Assembly: GCA_002728715.1 (NCBI GenBank)
Contig: PBVQ01000008.1
Coordinates: 1 to 64,000, forward strand
Origin: Dehalococcoidia bacterium
GTDB taxonomy: Bacteria > Chloroflexota > Dehalococcoidia > Lucifugimonadales > Lucifugimonadaceae
Reading direction: 5' to 3'
DNA: 64,000 bases
Notes under the pieces: model-generated
Database searches by the model: none
Told to the model about the DNA's origin: nothing
What the model saw: only the letters and a program-made list of their open reading frames with translations
Shown: piece by piece, positions 53,616 through 64,000 of the stretch
How the letters are laid out: each line of letters opens with the position of its first letter
Position numbering within the stretch: position 1 is the stretch's first letter
Position numbers and translations under genes: made by a program

Positions 53616-54347
53616 ATGAATAATACGAAAATCTGTAAATCTTTCGATGAATCCATAAAGGATATAAAGTCTAACAGCTCCGTCATGATTGGTGGTTTTG
53701 GAGGATCGGGAGGTCAACCTACAAGATTAATGCTTGCATTATCCAAAAAAAAATTAAAAGGCTTAACTATAATTGGTAATGTAGCGGGTATATCAGAAAC
53801 TACAGGATATGGTTGGCCAAAAAATATTAAGCCTGTTGATCAAGGGATTTTTTTTAGAACAGGAATAGCCGATAAAATAATATGTTCATTTCCAGTTCCG
53901 GCCTCTCAAAACCCAAAAAGTCCCATTGAAAATTTTTGGCACAATAATAAAAATTCTGTTGAAATAATACCTCAAGGAACACTTATAGAAAAAATTCGAT
54001 GCGCAGGAGCAGGTATACCTGCCTTTTACACTTCGACTGGGGTTGGCACAATAATTGAAAATAATAAAGAAACAAAATTTATTAATAATAAAAAGTATAT
54101 TTTGGAATACGCACTAAGTGCAGATTATGCGCTAATAAGAGCAAGTGTGGCTGACGAAAACGGTAATTTACAATTTCGGGGTACTTCAAGAGCATTCAAC
54201 CCAGCAATGGCAACAGCTGCAAAAATTACAATAGTTGAAGTTGATGAAATAGTAAAAGCTGGATCCCTAGACCCTAACAATATACATACACTTGGAATCC
54301 ATGTAAATAGAATTATAAAAAGAAGAAAGAACGATATTTATCCATGA
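53616..54347 (+). CDS. 3-oxoacid CoA-transferase subunit A
   Basis: Alpha subunit of a two-gene family-I CoA transferase, 243 residues. The opening SSVMIGGFGGSGGQPTRLM is the family's glycine loop, and the central IPQGTLIEKIRCAGAGIPAFYT is diagnostic of ScoA/AtoD/PcaI/GctA-type proteins. It overlaps the beta-subunit gene by 4 bases. Acetoacetate, 3-oxoadipate or another oxoacid could be the substrate; position alone cannot tell. Confidence 0.9.
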   Translation: MNNTKICKSFDESIKDIKSNSSVMIGGFGGSGGQPTRLMLALSKKKLKGLTIIGNVAGISETTGYGWPKNIKPVDQGIFFRTGIADKIICSFPVPASQNPKSPIENFWHNNKNSVEIIPQGTLIEKIRCAGAGIPAFYTSTGVGTIIENNKETKFINNKKYILEYALSADYALIRASVADENGNLQFRGTSRAFNPAMATAAKITIVEVDEIVKAGSLDPNNIHTLGIHVNRIIKRRKNDIYP

Positions 54348-55030
54348 GATATCACTCAGACCCTGCTGAAAGATTAAATAAAAAACAAATTGCAAAGTAC
54401 GCAACAAAGTTTCTGAAGAATAATTCAATTATTAACTTAGGTATTGGCATACCTTCATTATGCGCACAATACATCACTGACCCAACAATACTTCTACACG
54501 CAGAAAATGGGGTCTATGGTTTTAATAAATTTGCAAATGAGAAAAACATTAACCCTGATTATATGGATGCAGGTGGTAATTTTTTAGAGACAAATAAAAA
54601 CATGGTTTTTTTTGACTCTGTTGAGTCGTTTAATTTAATAAGAGGAGGACACATTGATACAACAATTTTAGGCGCATTTCAAGTTTCAAAAAATGGAGAT
54701 ATTGCAAATTGGATGATTCCAAAAAGAGGTATAGGAAGCATTGGTGGAGCAATGGATCTTTGCGCTAATACAAAAAATGTAATAGTAACAATGGAACATA
54801 CAACAAAACTTAATGAACCAAAAATTGTAGAAAAATGTGAATTTCCTCTCACTGCTGTAAACTGTGTAAATAAAATTGTCACCGATGTTGGAGTTTTTGA
54901 AATAAATTACAATTCAATCATATTGAAGGAATGTGCTCCTGGTTGGGATGTATTAAGTATTCAAAATATTACCGGCGTTAAGGTAAAATGTGATAAAAAA
55001 ATAGTATTTATGGATATTGATAATGTTTGA
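54344..55030 (+). CDS. 3-oxoacid CoA-transferase subunit B
   Basis: Beta subunit, 228 residues. The catalytic Glu is in LHAENGVYGF, where most relatives have SENG(I/M)LG. NLGIGIPSL and RGGHIDTTILGAFQVS are family blocks, and the KRGIGSIGGAMDL loop is intact. The last bases overlap the start of ffh (ATG 55023), so CoA transferase and SRP genes may share a transcript even though their functions are unrelated. Confidence 0.9.
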   Translation: MRYHSDPAERLNKKQIAKYATKFLKNNSIINLGIGIPSLCAQYITDPTILLHAENGVYGFNKFANEKNINPDYMDAGGNFLETNKNMVFFDSVESFNLIRGGHIDTTILGAFQVSKNGDIANWMIPKRGIGSIGGAMDLCANTKNVIVTMEHTTKLNEPKIVEKCEFPLTAVNCVNKIVTDVGVFEINYNSIILKECAPGWDVLSIQNITGVKVKCDKKIVFMDIDNV

Positions 55031-56363
55031 TAACTTATCAGAAAAATTTACAAATATTGTACAAAATTTAACCAATAAAGGAAAAATTTCTGAACAAGAT
55101 ATCAAAAGCACACTTAGGGAAGTAAGATTAGCTTTATTGGAAGCAGATGTAGATTTTAATGTTGCAAAAAAATTTATTTCATCTATAGAAGATAAAGCCA
55201 AAAAAGAGAATGTTTTTTCTTCATTAACTCCAGGTCAAACAATTATCAAAATAGTAAAAGATGAGATGACATCTATACTTGGGGAAGCATCAACGGAAAT
55301 AAATAAAGGCGAGGATTTTCCTACTAAAATAATGTTAATTGGACTGCAAGGTGTAGGAAAAACAACAACCGCAGCCAAACTTGCATTACATTTGAGAAAA
55401 TTAAAAAATTCCGTATTGATGGTTGGATGTGATCTTCAAAGACCTGCTGCAGTAGAACAATTAATACAGCTAGGAAAAGAATTGAACATTGAAGTTTATA
55501 ATGAAAACAATCAAAATTTATCCCCTATTTTAGTTGCAAAAAAAGCACTAGAGTATGCAAAAGAAAAAAGAATCAATTATGTCATCTTTGACACAGCAGG
55601 TCGACTAGCGATTGATGAAGAGTTGATGGATGAATTAATGCAAATAAACAAAGAAATTGATTCAGATGAAGTATTATTAACTTTAGATGCTATGACTGGT
55701 CAAGATGCTGTTAATTCTGGAAATGAGTTTAATAAGCATATACCAATATCAGGAATAATACTAACTAAAATGGACGGTGATGCTCGTGGAGGTGCTGCAT
55801 TGTCTATGAAGTCTGTTACAGGAATACCCATAAAGCTTGTTGGCACAGGAGAAAAACCAGATGAGATTGAAATATTTCATCCTGATAGGGTTGCCTCCAG
55901 AATATTAGGAATGGGTGATGTAGAAACACTTATAGAAAAAGCTCAAAAAGAATTTGATGTTGATCAGGTAAAAAATCTTGAAAATAAAATAAAGAAAAAT
56001 CAATTTGACTTAAACGATATGCTTCAGCAATTTCAAAGTATTAAAAAAATGGGATCAATGACAGATTTGTTAGGTATGGTTCCTGGTTTAGGATCACTTA
56101 AAGGAAAAATTAATTCAAATGATATAAGTGATGATAAGATGAAAAAAGCTGAATCAATTATATATTCAATGACCCCTTATGAAAGAAGTAATCCCGAATC
56201 AATAAATGGGTCAAGAAGGAATAGAATCGCCAATGGTTCTGGTACAAATATTACTGAAGTTAACCAAGTACTAAATCAATTTAAACAAATGCAAAAAATG
56301 ATAAAGCAATTTTCTGGTCCCAATGGTAAGAGAAATATTATGCAAATGTTTAACAAAAAATAA
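55023..56363 (+). CDS. ffh: Signal recognition particle protein Ffh
   Basis: SRP54 GTPase that binds signal peptides of nascent membrane proteins with the SRP RNA. The 446-residue protein starts MFDNLSEKFTNIVQNL (N domain). The G domain shows GLQGVGKTTTAAKLA, DTAGRLAIDEEL and TKMDGDARGGAAL. The M domain is methionine-rich, with NDMLQQFQSIKKMGSM and a later SRRNRIANGSG that contacts the RNA. I use ATG 55023; a TTG 6 bases earlier is less likely. An SRP RNA gene was not found in the window. Confidence 0.95.
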   Translation: MFDNLSEKFTNIVQNLTNKGKISEQDIKSTLREVRLALLEADVDFNVAKKFISSIEDKAKKENVFSSLTPGQTIIKIVKDEMTSILGEASTEINKGEDFPTKIMLIGLQGVGKTTTAAKLALHLRKLKNSVLMVGCDLQRPAAVEQLIQLGKELNIEVYNENNQNLSPILVAKKALEYAKEKRINYVIFDTAGRLAIDEELMDELMQINKEIDSDEVLLTLDAMTGQDAVNSGNEFNKHIPISGIILTKMDGDARGGAALSMKSVTGIPIKLVGTGEKPDEIEIFHPDRVASRILGMGDVETLIEKAQKEFDVDQVKNLENKIKKNQFDLNDMLQQFQSIKKMGSMTDLLGMVPGLGSLKGKINSNDISDDKMKKAESIIYSMTPYERSNPESINGSRRNRIANGSGTNITEVNQVLNQFKQMQKMIKQFSGPNGKRNIMQMFNKK

Positions 56364-56374
56364 AGGAAAATTAG

Positions 56375-56677
56375 ATGAATAAAATAGCACACCTAAGAGT
56401 TTATTCAATAAAAAAAGGAATGGAAACAGATTGGATAAAACTGTTTAATAAAAAGCTTGTTCCAGAAATGGAAAAAGCTGGAATTGTTGTAGAAACAGCC
56501 TGGATGGATAAAGAAAACTCTAAGTTTATTTGGATAAGATCTTATGGTTCAACAGAAAAAGATATTGAAGAAAAAGAAAAATTATTTTATGGAAGCAAAT
56601 GGTGGAAAGAAAATGTAAATTATGTAAGAGGCCACCTAGAGGAAAATAGAGAGATTACTGTTATTTATTCAATCTAA
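56375..56677 (+). CDS. NIPSNAP-family protein
   Basis: A 100-residue protein with a ferredoxin-like fold pattern (HLRVYSIKKGMETDWIKLF, then FIWIRSYGS, and a closing strand). The LRVYxxxxG...W opening is typical of NIPSNAP proteins, of uncertain function; many are found near oxygenase or catabolic genes. It starts 11 bases after ffh with AAAGGAAA upstream. Its 3' end would overlap the restored reading frame of fmt on the other strand by 9 bases. Confidence 0.78.
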   Translation: MNKIAHLRVYSIKKGMETDWIKLFNKKLVPEMEKAGIVVETAWMDKENSKFIWIRSYGSTEKDIEEKEKLFYGSKWWKENVNYVRGHLEENREITVIYSI

Positions 56678-57602
56678 GTAGGATCCATTAAGGTTAGAAT
56701 AACCATTTATTGCTTGATCGGATCTCATAATTTTTTTATTCTCAAATTGAATTTTTTTTTATTTCAAGATATTTATTTTGTGTTGAAACAAAAATTTTCT
56801 TATCGATAAATTGAACTAAACCAGGTTTTTCTGTTGATTGAATTTGTGTTTCTGCAACATCGATAATTTTTATCCTTTTATTATTCCAAAATGTAAATGT
56901 TCCAGGCCATTTGTCATATGCTCTAACCTTTCTTATTATTTCAATATCTTTTTCATTCCATTTTATTTTTCCGTCTTTCTTGTTAATTTTTTTGGTTATA
57001 GATGCATTATTATTATTTTGAGATGTGAAACTTTGATTCCCTTCTTCAATGTTACGTAAAATATGAGGAAGCATGTCTGAACCTAACCTAAAGAGTTTTT
57101 TCTGTAGCACAGTTGTTGAATCATCTAATGCTATTGACACTTCATCCGACTTTTCTAAAATAGGCCCGGTATCCATGTTTTCATCTATCTTCATTATTGT
57201 TACACCAGTAAATTTTTCTCCTGCCAAAATAGCTGAGGCTACGGGACTTGGACCTCTAAATTTTGGTAGCAATGAAGGGTGAATGTTTATAGCACCATAT
57301 TTTGGTATTTATAATATCTCTTTGGGTATTATTATTCCATAAGAAGATACTATAAATATATCAGCTTTGGTTTTTCTGAAATATCTTATTAGCTCATTGT
57401 CGTTTTTCAAAGAAGGAGGTTTGTTTATACTTATTTTATTTTTAATTGCATAATTTTCAATTGATGTAAGATTTGTGTTTTGACCCCTTCTCAATGATTT
57501 AGATGTTTTTGTAAATATTGCAAAAATTTCAAAATTGTTTTTTTTCAATATATCTAACGTATATATTGAATCTTCAGTTGAGCCAAAATAAATAATTTTC
57601 AT
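56669..57602 (-). pseudogene. fmt: Methionyl-tRNA formyltransferase, interrupted by an in-frame stop and a frameshift
   Basis: Fmt formylates initiator Met-tRNA. Frame 57602-57309 encodes the N-terminal part, ending IIIPKEIL-TAA (57309-57311). Without a frame change, the reading continues IPKYGAINIHPSLLP, KFRGPSP, then NMDTGPIL, the standard Fmt core with Asn and His in INIHPSLLP and Asp in ENMDTG. The second lesion is a run of nine A at 56752-56760 (minus strand): nine A give KKNSI-stop at 56742, eight would continue KKIQFENKKIMRSDQAINGYS to a stop at 56669, making 310 codons plus stop, the canonical length. Thus two lesions split an otherwise complete gene. Possible causes are pseudogenisation, transcriptional slippage in the A run, or base-calling error. 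The N-terminal loop FGSTED is also slightly unusual. Confidence 0.85.
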
Positions 57603-57939
57603 AAAATTAATATTAGCAGATTTTTGTCATACTCTAAAAATCTTTTATTTTTTGTTGAGCGGTTGGGAAATATTTAATACCTTAAAAATAAAATTTTTAT
57701 AATTTCAAACTAAAAAAATAAAATTTTAGAAAATAATTCTGGGAAATTAATATAAAATTTCATATTTTAAACTTTTCATCCTGTTTTTTTTTTCTTAGAA
57801 ATATGGTAAATTTTTTTAAACGACTTATTTAATTTTTAAAATATTTAAATTATGACTCAACCATGATTTATAATTTGATTAATTAAGTATCTAAATCATA
57901 AAAATTTATGATTTTATTCTATTCTAAACAGGGGAAGTA
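57603..57939. other. A+T-rich region upstream of dnaA, possible origin-linked sequence
   Basis: A 337-base gap between fmt and dnaA without a plausible gene. It is extremely A+T-rich with long A and T runs. I find no good DnaA box (TTATCCACA-like), so an origin here is only suggested by position next to dnaA. Bases 57893-57914 form a near-palindrome with ten-base arms AAATCATAAA/TTTATGATTT around AA, and another ATGATTT lies at 57873-57879. Confidence 0.4.
57893..57914. promoter_or_regulatory. Palindrome just upstream of dnaA
   Basis: AAATCATAAA and TTTATGATTT (10-base arms, 2-base centre) lie 25 bases before the dnaA start and overlap a weak -10 candidate (CATAAA at 57897-57902). It may be an autoregulatory or initiator-binding site; unproven. 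Confidence 0.45.
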
Positions 57940-59298
57940 TTGACAAAAAAAAATCCACATATTTCATCAAAAAATCCCACTGTAATCTGGAATGCGGTAT
58001 TAGGAATTTTAGAATTAGAAATTCCAAGGCCTAACTTTGAAACGTGGTTAAAGTCTACAAGAGCTATAAATTTGTCAGATAATACACTTGTTGTTTCTAC
58101 TCCAAGTCCTTTTGCAGCCGAAATGATAAATAAAAGGCTCATGGGATCTATCAGAAGATCGATAAAAAAACTCACAGGAGAAAAATTCAATATTAATATA
58201 ACAATAGAAGGATCTGAAAATTTAAACAAACTAGAAACATCTCCAAAAACTATAAACAACCAAAAATTACAAACCAAGTCTAATAAACTAAACAACAAAC
58301 AAACTTTCGATTCTTTCATTGAGTGTGAATCAAATATTTTGGCAAGGTCTGCGGCTCTAAAAGTATCTGATTCACCAGGTGAAACGTATAACCCTTTATA
58401 CATATATTCAGATGTTGGACTAGGAAAAACACATTTACTTAACGCTATAGGCAACCAACTTAAAAGCAAACAGTACAAAGTCATTTATCTAAGTAGTGAA
58501 AAATTTACAAATGAATATATTGCTGCTATCAGGAATGGTAAAATTGATGAATTTCAAAATTATTTTAGAAATTGTGACGCTCTTTTAATCGACGACATTC
58601 AGTTCATAGGTACTAAACCTCAAACTCAAGAAGGGTTTTTTCATATATTTAATCACCTCCACATGAATAAAAAGCAAATTGTCGTAACTGGAGATGATCC
58701 AGCGAACAAAATTACTCTAAAATCCCGTATTCAATCAAGACTTTCAGGTGGCATTGAAGTTGATATCCAGGAACCGAAATATGAATCTAAGTTTGCAATA
58801 CTTAGTTATAAAGCGCCAGATATTAGTACTGAGGTCATAGAATATTTGGCTAAGTATCCTCATAAAAATGTAAGAGAACTCGAGGGGGCATTGAACCGAA
58901 TAAAAGCTTTCTCACAGTTAACTTCTAGCACAATAGATATAAAATTAGTTGATGAATCATTGAGCGGATTGAAACAAAATAAAGAAAATTTTTCAGTTAC
59001 AAAAAATCAAATACTTGAAGAGATTAGCAAATATAAAAATGTATCTATAGATAATATCATAGGAACAAAAAAAGATAGATTAACTGTAAATGCTAGACAA
59101 CTTGTTATGTTTTTCTTAAAAAAAGAGCTTAACATGACTTTTATAGAAATAGCATTATTTTTAGGGGGAAAAAATCATTCCACCGTAATATATGCACTTG
59201 AAAGAATTGAAAATATTTTAAAAAAAGATGAAAATTTTGTTAAAGAAACAATTCACATTAGGGAATTAATTTACAAAAAAAATAAAGTAAAAACCTAA
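57940..59298 (+). CDS. dnaA: Chromosomal replication initiator DnaA
   Basis: AAA+ initiator protein that opens the replication origin, 452 residues. Domain I is IWNAVLGILELEIPRPNFETWLKST. The AAA+ core has YSDVGLGKTHLLNAIGN (Walker A), LLIDDIQFI (Walker B) and KNVRELEGALNRI. Domain IV has the basic loop and the DnaA-box-binding signature region (GGKNHSTVIYALERI). Translation starts at TTG 57940 with AGGGGAAG upstream. No dnaN follows; obg, nadD and pyrE come next, so the common dnaA-dnaN order is absent here. Confidence 0.97.
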   Translation: MTKKNPHISSKNPTVIWNAVLGILELEIPRPNFETWLKSTRAINLSDNTLVVSTPSPFAAEMINKRLMGSIRRSIKKLTGEKFNINITIEGSENLNKLETSPKTINNQKLQTKSNKLNNKQTFDSFIECESNILARSAALKVSDSPGETYNPLYIYSDVGLGKTHLLNAIGNQLKSKQYKVIYLSSEKFTNEYIAAIRNGKIDEFQNYFRNCDALLIDDIQFIGTKPQTQEGFFHIFNHLHMNKKQIVVTGDDPANKITLKSRIQSRLSGGIEVDIQEPKYESKFAILSYKAPDISTEVIEYLAKYPHKNVRELEGALNRIKAFSQLTSSTIDIKLVDESLSGLKQNKENFSVTKNQILEEISKYKNVSIDNIIGTKKDRLTVNARQLVMFFLKKELNMTFIEIALFLGGKNHSTVIYALERIENILKKDENFVKETIHIRELIYKKNKVKT

Positions 59299-59438
59299 TT
59301 ATCCGTAATCATTTCAAATAATGTGTGTTATATTTCACATTTTATTCAATAGTAAATATTACATAATTTATACTTAAATTTTATTTTATTCACGTTATTA
59401 TTAATATTAATATTAAACTAAAATAAAAATATAAATAA
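59299..59438. other. A+T-rich gap between dnaA and obg with weak DnaA-box-like sequences
   Basis: The 140-base segment is very A+T-rich. It contains TTATTCACG at about 59388 (one base from TTATNCACA), TATTTCACA and TGTGTTATA, each an imperfect DnaA box, plus ATTAATATTAATATTAA repeats near 59400. This could be part of an origin, but the boxes are too degenerate for a firm call. Confidence 0.3.
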
Positions 59439-60713
59439 ATGTTAGATTTAAAAAAAATAGAAGTAAGAGCAGGAAATGGAGGTAATGGTGCAGTTTCATT
59501 TATAAGAGAAGCTTTGCTTCCAAAAGGTGGGCCGGGGGGCGGAAATGGTGGAAATGGTGGAAATATAATTTTTGTAACTGACAGTTCTATAATTTCATTG
59601 GATAAATTTTCCAAAAGGCATCACTTAGTCGCTGAAAATGGAAAAAATGGATTATCACATAAAAAAAATGGTTCAAAAGGAAAAGACTTAATTATCAAAA
59701 TTCCTGTAGGTACAGAAATATGGAATATATCAGATGAGAACAACAGAGATCTTATTGCCGATTTGAGAGAGAACAACCAAAGCGTTATAGTAGCAAAAGG
59801 TGGTAATGGTGGTTTTGGAAACTCACATTTTGTAAACTCTGTAAACCAAGAACCACTACTTGCAGAATCCGGACAAATAGGTGAAAAAAAAATTTTGTTG
59901 CTAAATTTGAAGTTTATCGCAGATGTAGGAATAATTGGATTGCCTAATGCGGGTAAATCTAGTTTACTTTCTGTAATAACACAGGCAAAACCTAAAATAG
60001 CAAATTACCCTTTTACCACAATTGATCCTAATCTTGGTGTAGTTAGTGATTATAAAAATCAAAAAATAATAGTTGATATACCAGGAATAATAGAAGGGGC
60101 TAGCAGTGGATATGGTCTAGGGCATAAATTTTTGAAGCATATTCAAAGAACAAAATTTTTATTACATTTAGTTGATGGTTCTGAAGACAATATAATAAAA
60201 AAAATAATTCAAATTAACAAAGAATTGGAAGCTTTTGATGGGGAGTTAGTAAAAAAGCCTCAAATACTATGTATAAACAAATATGATCTAGAAAATGTTA
60301 AAAAAATAAAACCAGAAATAGAAGAAGCGTTAGAAAAATATGATTTCCCCCATTATAAATTGTTTTTTATATCAACGAAAAACCTTATAGGTATAAATGA
60401 TTTGATAAAAGAAATATTTACCCTTAATTCAAATAAAAAAGAAGACATTAAAATTCAAACAGAAATAATCAAGCCAAGGTTTTATAAGAAATCTATTGAT
60501 ATGGTGGTAAAAAAAGAATCTGATAATTCATTCCGAATAATAGATGAAGAAATAATACGTCTGACAAAAGGTAGCAATATGGATAACTGGGATGCAAGGG
60601 TTCAGTTATTTAACATAATTACAAAAAGAAAAATTACGAATATGTTAATAGGTTTAGGGATAAAGACTGGCGATACATTGTTAATTGATGACTTGGAGTT
60701 TGAATGGGAGTAA
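59439..60713 (+). CDS. obgE: GTPase Obg/CgtA
   Basis: Ribosome-associated GTPase, 424 residues. The Gly-rich Obg domain is evident from the GGNGAVSFIREALLPKGGPGGGN block, although with GGNGGNGGN where the usual sequence has DGGDGG. The G domain shows GLPNAGKSSLL (G1), DIPGIIEGAS (G3) and NKYD (G4). A C-terminal OCT domain of about 80 residues ends the protein. It has a role in ribosome assembly and growth control. It overlaps nadD by 10 bases. Confidence 0.95.
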   Translation: MLDLKKIEVRAGNGGNGAVSFIREALLPKGGPGGGNGGNGGNIIFVTDSSIISLDKFSKRHHLVAENGKNGLSHKKNGSKGKDLIIKIPVGTEIWNISDENNRDLIADLRENNQSVIVAKGGNGGFGNSHFVNSVNQEPLLAESGQIGEKKILLLNLKFIADVGIIGLPNAGKSSLLSVITQAKPKIANYPFTTIDPNLGVVSDYKNQKIIVDIPGIIEGASSGYGLGHKFLKHIQRTKFLLHLVDGSEDNIIKKIIQINKELEAFDGELVKKPQILCINKYDLENVKKIKPEIEEALEKYDFPHYKLFFISTKNLIGINDLIKEIFTLNSNKKEDIKIQTEIIKPRFYKKSIDMVVKKESDNSFRIIDEEIIRLTKGSNMDNWDARVQLFNIITKRKITNMLIGLGIKTGDTLLIDDLEFEWE

Positions 60714-61358
60714 AAAATATTGCTATATTTGGTGGAACTTTCGATCCTGTTCATAAGGGTCACTTGTATGCTGTTGAAATAGCAATTAAAAAATTATTTT
60801 TAGACAAATTAATTATTGTTGTTGCTAAAGATCAATGGCGCAGAAAAAATATAATTCAAGCAAGCCCCAGCGAACGACTAGATATGGTAAATTTGGCTAT
60901 AAATGAAGAAAGGTTCGATTCAAAAACGAGATTATTAAATTATGAAAACAAATTTATAGTTGAAGCATCTGATATCGATATAAAACGTAAGGGCAAAACA
61001 TACACAATCGATACGATTAACGAAATAAGATCATTGTATGGAAAAAAACATTCTTATTTTTTCTTAATTGGTGCGGATGTAGCTTTAGATATTCATAATT
61101 GGAAAAATTTTAATGATATAAATAGTCTAGTAAATATAGTTGTAGTTAATAGAAAAATCCATGAAAAGATTATGCCAGAAATAAAAGAAAGATATAATTT
61201 TCTTTCTGAAAATCTCATAGAAGGAGTGTCTGATGAAACTTCTACAAATCAACGTCTTGGATGGTCAAATCAAGGTTTCCTAGAAGATCATGGTGGGGGT
61301 GTAGTTAAAATAATTAATTATGCCTCAGTTGTAGAATATATCTCAAAAAATAAATTAT

Positions 61359-61372
<14 letters not shown>
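60704..61372 (+). CDS. nadD: Nicotinate-nucleotide adenylyltransferase
   Basis: Makes deamido-NAD from nicotinate mononucleotide and ATP. The 222-residue protein has the nucleotidyltransferase start AIFGGTFDPVHKGHL, PSERLDMV and IGADVALDIHNWKN. The phosphate-binding ISSTxIR motif appears changed to TSTNQR, with an inserted Gly/Asn-rich stretch after it (SNQGFLEDHGGGVVK), before the family ending VVEYISKNKLYG. obg-nadD is a frequent pairing. It overlaps obg and pyrE at its two ends. Confidence 0.92.

Positions 61373-64000
<2,628 letters not shown>

Noticed and set aside
55031-57939. SRP RNA (4.5S/6S-type) gene near ffh
   Set aside because: No GGAA/AGCA-type SRP core sequence was recognised in the intergenic stretches.

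Overview
This 64 kb window is a gene-dense, strongly A+T-rich bacterial chromosome segment (roughly one third G+C by eye). Genes lie on both strands, often with overlapping starts and stops. TTG and GTG starts are frequent (dnaA, dnaX, folE, xylB, groES and others). The content suggests a free-living marine Chloroflexota of the SAR202 type, or a close relative. The reasons are a 1.4 kb-codon GT39/DUF2298 membrane protein, a tandem molybdenum-hydroxylase cluster, several enolase-superfamily sugar-acid dehydratases, L-rhamnose mutarotase paralogues and NIPSNAP/ABM small proteins. That assignment is inference; no rRNA gene is present. I see no phage, IS element, CRISPR array or classical defence island.

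Layout. 1-8.5 kb (mostly minus): 5' part of an M1 aminopeptidase, two tandem 3-hydroxyacyl-CoA-dehydrogenase-like proteins, a galactonate-dehydratase-like enolase-superfamily protein, a HAD hydrolase and the giant GT39/DUF2298 protein. 8.5-10.7 kb: M16 peptidase, XRE regulator, HIT protein. 10.8-19.5 kb: a molybdenum hydroxylase operon (FAD subunit, 2Fe-2S subunit, two tandem large subunits), a MoaD-like protein, folE, an SDR/pteridine-reductase-like gene, folB and a sugar-phosphate nucleotidyltransferase. 19.5-26.6 kb: hflC/hflK, two unrelated HExxH metallopeptidases, rsmG, a flippase-like membrane protein, tRNA-Ala(GGC), and a 42-residue zinc-ribbon protein. 26.6-34.8 kb: a sugar and sugar-acid block (cupin, xylulokinase, aldo/keto reductase, uronate-dehydrogenase-like epimerase, EamA exporter, sugar isomerase, SDR, a secreted repeat protein, a DapA-like aldolase). 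34.9-36.9 kb: groES-groEL with a clear sigma-70 promoter and terminator. 37-38.9 kb: a DUF5343 protein divergent from an orphan ParB-like protein, with several inverted repeats. 38.9-45.3 kb: MFS transporter, class III aminotransferase, lipoamide dehydrogenase, lactonase-like amidohydrolase, two L-rhamnose mutarotase paralogues, VanZ-like protein. 45.5-52.3 kb: ybeY, dnaX, ybaB, recR, recO, uvrA. 52.3-56.7 kb: L-rhamnonate-dehydratase-like protein, CoA-transferase A/B, ffh, a NIPSNAP protein. 56.7-64 kb: a disrupted fmt, dnaA, obg, nadD, pyrE and the C-terminal majority of gyrB. This last part may lie near oriC.

Function. The scattered sugar genes could form a non-phosphorylative route for deoxy-sugars and uronates: mutarotase, SDR or AKR dehydrogenase, lactonase, sugar-acid dehydratase, DapA-like aldolase, then CoA-linked steps. 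The molybdenum hydroxylases would oxidise an unidentified organic substrate. The most notable oddities are: (1) fmt is full length but broken by one in-frame TAA and one A-run frameshift, with all catalytic residues kept; (2) the MoaD-like protein ends Gly-Gly-Ser-Val, and its Gly-Gly codons double as the Shine-Dalgarno sequence of folE; (3) DnaX has lost its zinc-binding cysteines; (4) the orphan ParB-like gene is flanked by operator-like palindromes and followed by a compact, structured, terminator-ended intergenic segment.
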